DNA of 34,582 nt. Origin: a virus. The DNA lies in the IMG/VR virus record IMGVR_UViG_3300020478_000028, positions 1-34,582 of that record; one strand, given 5' to 3'. The notes under the pieces were generated by a model that did no database searches, was not told the origin of the DNA, and saw only the letters and a list, made by a program, of their open reading frames with translations. Positions 31,250 through 34,582 of the stretch are shown here, piece by piece. Numbering within the stretch: position 1 is the stretch's first letter; each line of letters begins with the position of its first letter. Both the position numbers and the translations under genes were made by a program.

Positions 31250-32691
31250 TGCCAGATGAAGTAACTATATATGGTCCAGATGGACAAACTCGAGAAGTTC
31301 CTTTTGAGGATGTTCATTTATGGACTGGTAATGAATGGAGTAGAACACCACCTGAAGCTGCGAAACCACAAGCTAACTGGTTACATAGTAATAAGTTAGT
31401 TGCAGATTATGTATATACAAAAAATGGAATAGTATATTTTGCATACGATATATCAGAATTAGTAGGTTATCCTGCTTATATTTCTTATGAAGCTAATGGT
31501 TTAGCTATTAATGATTACACAACTAATTGGGGTGTAGATTTAGCAGGTAATGATAGAAAAGGACCTGCAATGTCATACACACCTCCTCCAGGAGAAGTTA
31601 TAGAAGACCCTAGTTTAACAATGACAGGATTCTCAGTAGGCGGTTCTTGGGCTCCAACAAATTTTGGAATAGACCCTACTACTGGATTAAGAATAAATAA
31701 AAATGGTTTCTCAAGTTTTGTATTTAGTGGTTTTAGAGAATTAGAAACTTCTTATCCATGGTTGTTTGATGAGGTAAATGGTCAAGCAGTTGGTCTTACA
31801 TTATTATTTAAATCTCTAGCATTAGGAACTCCTTTAACTGCAGAAGAACTTAATAGATATGGATTAACTTCAGGTTATACACAAGGTCAATTAGATTATA
31901 TAAATGCAACAATACTTACAGGAGGAGATGACCCATTATCTTTTAATTTAAATGGTGATACTGTAACAAATCAAAAGTATGCAAAACTATTAGGCACAAC
32001 AAAAGAAAAATTAAATACTGCATTAGAAGATTTAGGTATTAGTGCAGAAGCATTTGAAAGAGAGAACGCAGAATTGTATGAAACTTTATGGGGACAAGTA
32101 ACAAGAGGTAAGGTTACAGATACTTTATTAGATGAATACTTAGGATTTGTTCTAGGTATTGAAGGATATGGCTATTCAAAAGATAGTGATTTCTATGCAA
32201 TATTCTCAGGTCCTAGAAATGAACTTAATAATATTGGATGGAAACAAGATACTTCATCTTTTACAATGGGTATAAATGGTAAGAGCTCTGCTATACAATG
32301 GATAGGATTATCAAGATGGAACGGTCTTTCAAAAGAAGAACAAAATAGTCTTATTGAATTATATGCAAATGACCAAACAGAATTTGATAGAAGATTACAA
32401 ACTATGTTTGATAACGACCCAGTATGGGGTGAAAGATTTGGAGGAAAGAATCTAAAGTATTCTCAAGTAGTAGGTCCATATAAGACTTTCTGGCAAAATA
32501 CCTTTGGTGAAGTAGCTGATGAAGAAGACGAAGCATTCCTAGAAGGACTAGGATTATCACAACTAGATGCAAGAAAAAATTATAGAACTTCTGCTTATAA
32601 TAAAAGGAATAAATATTTTATGAATACTATGGCTGATAATATAACAACAAGTTTAGGCGGTAATATTCAAGGAGGATATAGGATAACATAA
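31249..32691 (+). CDS. Virion-associated protein of unknown fold, 480 residues
   Basis: It starts within the stop of the ART/GNAT gene (TAATG). The N-terminal 100 residues are beta-rich with Tyr and Trp (VTIYGPDGQTREVPFEDV), a Gly/Ser/Pro-rich stretch follows, then a long helical part and a Gly-rich end. No enzyme motif is seen. The opening (V-T-I-Y then P-D-G) resembles that of the next protein (V-T-I-Y-R-Y-D-A-P-D-G), hinting that both begin with a similar small module. It is part of the virion block by context. Confidence 0.65.
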   Translation: MPDEVTIYGPDGQTREVPFEDVHLWTGNEWSRTPPEAAKPQANWLHSNKLVADYVYTKNGIVYFAYDISELVGYPAYISYEANGLAINDYTTNWGVDLAGNDRKGPAMSYTPPPGEVIEDPSLTMTGFSVGGSWAPTNFGIDPTTGLRINKNGFSSFVFSGFRELETSYPWLFDEVNGQAVGLTLLFKSLALGTPLTAEELNRYGLTSGYTQGQLDYINATILTGGDDPLSFNLNGDTVTNQKYAKLLGTTKEKLNTALEDLGISAEAFERENAELYETLWGQVTRGKVTDTLLDEYLGFVLGIEGYGYSKDSDFYAIFSGPRNELNNIGWKQDTSSFTMGINGKSSAIQWIGLSRWNGLSKEEQNSLIELYANDQTEFDRRLQTMFDNDPVWGERFGGKNLKYSQVVGPYKTFWQNTFGEVADEEDEAFLEGLGLSQLDARKNYRTSAYNKRNKYFMNTMADNITTSLGGNIQGGYRIT

Positions 32692-33791
32692 TGGTAACAA
32701 TATATAGATATGATGCACCAGATGGAGAAACATTTGATGATGATTTTGTTAAAAATAATATAGACCCTGAAATAAAAAAGTTTAAAACTGCAAAAGCCTA
32801 TGCAGACCATTTAGTAGCAACTGCAAGTTATACTTATTCTAAAAATGAAATTAAAGAACCAAATAAGTCTTCCGTTGTTTCAACTGTAACTGAAGAAGAG
32901 CCATTAAACCTTAGTCCTAATCAGGTTTACCTACGCTTACCTTGGCTTAAATCATATGCAGGTGGTAATGCAGATAAGTTAGTAGATTCTTATATAAAAG
33001 GATTTATAGAAGGTGATGGTTCATTAGATGCTGCATTAGCAACTATGAGAGAATTACCAGAGTATGAAACAGTTTTTCCTGGTATTGTCAATGTAGAAAC
33101 AGGAGCTATAAGAATGAGTGAGAGTTCTTATGTAGCAGGATTTGAACAAGTCAAAGCATCTTTAATAGGTCAAGGTCTTGGAGGGTATGCTAAACAAAAA
33201 GGTAAAGAAATATATGCAACTATGGTAGGTAATCAAGTAGCTCCTAATGAATATATAAACAGAGTTAAAACTGTTAGAAGTAAAATATTTGACAGAATGG
33301 ATGAAGATATGAAACAGAATATTGTATCAGCTTACAATGATTATTATTCAAGTGAGTTAGGAGAGTCTGTTACATTAGATGAATCATCTATACTTGCTTT
33401 AGCTATAGACCCTAATTTAAATAATGAGATACTACAGAAAAGATTAAATGCTTCAGAACTAGGAGCTGTATATACAACTGAAATAGGTGAAGATGTTTCA
33501 CTCGAAAGAATACAAGAGTTTACACAAGCAGGAATTACATTAGGTCAAGCTAGAACACAGTTTGCTACTGCTGCTACAACTGCAAGATTATTAGGTAGTA
33601 TGGCTAGAAGGCAAAATAGAACTACTACTGTAGGTTCAGCAGCAAGAGTATTGGAAGCATCTTTATTTAAAGATTCTGAAGCAATAGAACAAATACAAGC
33701 TATAGAAGCACAGAATAGAACAGGAAGTTCTACAGCAACAGGTTCATATAGAGCACAAACAGGAGAAGTTACAGGATTAACTGAAACATAA
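32691..33791 (+). CDS. Virion-associated protein of unknown fold, 366 residues
   Basis: It is coupled to the preceding gene by TAATG and is the last gene before the scaffold promoter. A short N-terminal module (VTIYRYDAPDG) is followed by a Lys-rich helical part. Next come L-R-L-P-W-L-K-S-Y-A-G-G, a central helical domain and a C-terminal region rich in Ala, Thr, Arg and Gln, like the tails of proteins that pack inside capsids. No family is recognised. It is probably an internal or ejected virion protein. Confidence 0.65.
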   Translation: MVTIYRYDAPDGETFDDDFVKNNIDPEIKKFKTAKAYADHLVATASYTYSKNEIKEPNKSSVVSTVTEEEPLNLSPNQVYLRLPWLKSYAGGNADKLVDSYIKGFIEGDGSLDAALATMRELPEYETVFPGIVNVETGAIRMSESSYVAGFEQVKASLIGQGLGGYAKQKGKEIYATMVGNQVAPNEYINRVKTVRSKIFDRMDEDMKQNIVSAYNDYYSSELGESVTLDESSILALAIDPNLNNEILQKRLNASELGAVYTTEIGEDVSLERIQEFTQAGITLGQARTQFATAATTARLLGSMARRQNRTTTVGSAARVLEASLFKDSEAIEQIQAIEAQNRTGSSTATGSYRAQTGEVTGLTET

Positions 33792-33829
33792 ATCTAAACC
33801 TTGACTTTAGATTTAGATTCTTATATACT
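33791..33829 (+). promoter_or_regulatory. Late sigma70-type promoter with overlapping palindrome
   Basis: TTGACT (33801-33806) and TATACT (33824-33829) are separated by exactly 17 bases. An 8-bp palindrome, AATCTAAA-N7-TTTAGATT (33791-33798 with 33806-33813), spans the -35 box and may be an operator. A near copy lies at 13005-13043. It should drive scaffold and capsid transcription. Confidence 0.8.
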
Positions 33830-33835
33830 AGATAT

Positions 33836-33996
33836 AGTGCCTGTCGAGGTCGGCACTCTAAATATAGGGTCGTAAAGCAGTTGGTTATCCAAGGTGTCCA
33901 ACTTGTACCATAAATCCCTTGTGACATCCCTTTTAATTACCTAGCGATTATTGTTATGGGATTTTTTATGCTAGAGAAAATGGAGAAGTAAAAATT
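33836..33996 (+). other. Structured leader of the scaffold-capsid message
   Basis: After the predicted start there is an AGTGCC/GGCACT hairpin (33836-33857), then AGTTGG/CCAACT (about 33878-33904), and then AAATCCC pairing with GGGATTT immediately before a run of six T (about 33913-33967). The last could act as a conditional terminator. AGAAAATGGAGAAG near 33975 supplies the ribosome site of the next gene. No ORF is seen. Function is inferred from position. Confidence 0.4.
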
Positions 33997-34485
33997 ATGA
34001 GTGAAAAACAAGTAAATGAAGTAGCAGTAGAGGAGGTTGAAGAAACATTGGATACTGATAATATTAAACAACTTAGACAAGAGTATAAAAAACTCAAAGC
34101 TGAGAATAAACAATTTAAAACACAAGCAATGGATTCTGCACTCACCTCGATGGGCTTATCCTCAGATAAAGGATTGGGTAAAGCTGTAACAAAATTGTAT
34201 GACGGAGACGTAACAGTTGAGGCTATACAAGATTTTGTTAATACAGAGTTTGGTGAAGATGTTATTAATACTGATACACCTGAACCTGCAGCTCCACCTA
34301 CAGAGAACGTAATTGAAGCTCAATCTAGAGTTGAGCAACTTAATAAACTGGGTGTAGATAACGAACCTGCAGATGCTCTGCAGCAAGCTGTTAACTATAT
34401 AAATGACCCAGATACTTCTGTAAAAAATTCCATTGGTGCAAAACTTGCAATGATGGACAAAATAAAAGAACAAGATAAACAATAG
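33997..34485 (+). CDS. Probable capsid scaffolding protein
   Basis: The 162-residue protein is acidic, with a strong coiled coil at about 23-47 (LRQEYKKLKAENKQFKTQAM), a helical middle part and a Pro/Ala linker near residue 100. A charged helical end (AKLAMMDKIKEQDKQ) closes it. Phage scaffolds usually combine an N-terminal coiled coil with a charged C-terminal capsid-binding helix and lie directly before the major capsid gene, as here. It would guide prohead assembly and then leave. GGAGAAG precedes the ATG. Its family cannot be read from sequence alone. Confidence 0.75.
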   Translation: MSEKQVNEVAVEEVEETLDTDNIKQLRQEYKKLKAENKQFKTQAMDSALTSMGLSSDKGLGKAVTKLYDGDVTVEAIQDFVNTEFGEDVINTDTPEPAAPPTENVIEAQSRVEQLNKLGVDNEPADALQQAVNYINDPDTSVKNSIGAKLAMMDKIKEQDKQ

Positions 34486-34519
34486 ATGTAGCAATATATC
34501 GGAATAGAGGTAAATTAAT

Positions 34520-34582
34520 ATGGCAGAAATAAGTGGGTTAAACGCAAGTACCCCAATATATGCACAAAATATTAATAACTTT
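34520..34582 (+). CDS. Probable major capsid protein, 3' end outside window
   Basis: Only the first 21 codons are present (MAEISGLNASTPIYAQNINN and one more). GAGG lies a few bases before the ATG, and the gene follows the scaffold-like gene, the normal place for the major capsid gene. The call rests on position; the short fragment carries no diagnostic motif. Confidence 0.55.
   Translation, partial: MAEISGLNASTPIYAQNINNF

Overview
The window is a single stretch of an AT-rich genome from a tailed double-stranded DNA phage. The evidence is a terminase large subunit, a portal protein, a scaffold-like protein, the first 21 codons of a probable major capsid protein, virion lysozyme and lysis genes, all packed with ATGA or TAATG overlaps. 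I see no integrase, no recognisable repressor, no tRNA and no CRISPR array. The r1t-like holin hints at a Gram-positive (perhaps actinobacterial) host, and the low GC and gene style resemble phages from marine metagenomes. Both host statements are inference only.

Layout. (1) 1-2412, plus strand: the end of a glutamate-rich protein, a small membrane protein, two doubtful micro-ORFs, a DUF5675 protein and a holin. (2) 5809-2413, minus strand: two small helix-turn-helix proteins, a metallophosphoesterase, a 22-residue membrane peptide, a Rad52-like annealing protein, a DNA methyltransferase and a zinc-ribbon micro-protein. This is a DNA-handling operon. (3) 10444-6007, minus strand: a translationally coupled operon of small zinc-ribbon and unknown proteins leading into an AAA+ ATPase and a VWA protein (a MoxR/VWA or CobS/CobT-like pair). 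It ends at a strong terminator that follows a compact three-way-junction element. (4) 10465-13501: RNA- and signal-rich DNA. It holds a roughly 620-nt multi-helix element whose wobble pairs point to minus-strand transcription, a Cys-rich gene, tandem 17-bp iterons, a plus-strand RNA bounded by promoter and terminator, a second minus-strand gene, and a divergent control region. (5) 13502-34582, plus strand: an SNase-like nuclease, terminase, portal, about 15 kb of very large virion proteins, then a separate promoter driving scaffold and capsid.

How the parts fit. Operons 2 and 3 look like replication, recombination and host-takeover genes. Region 5 is the late virion block. A palindromic promoter element occurs almost identically at 13005-13043, ahead of the terminase block, and at 33791-33829, ahead of scaffold and capsid, so the two late units may be co-regulated. 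The large virion proteins carry enzyme-like domains: a circularly permuted YpsA/SLOG fold split by a coiled coil, an ADP-ribosyltransferase-like domain joined to a GNAT acetyltransferase, and a GH24 lysozyme. Such domains are typical of proteins delivered into the cell with phage DNA. The most novel items are the large structured RNA, the 12062-12317 RNA, and this set of enzyme-bearing virion proteins.
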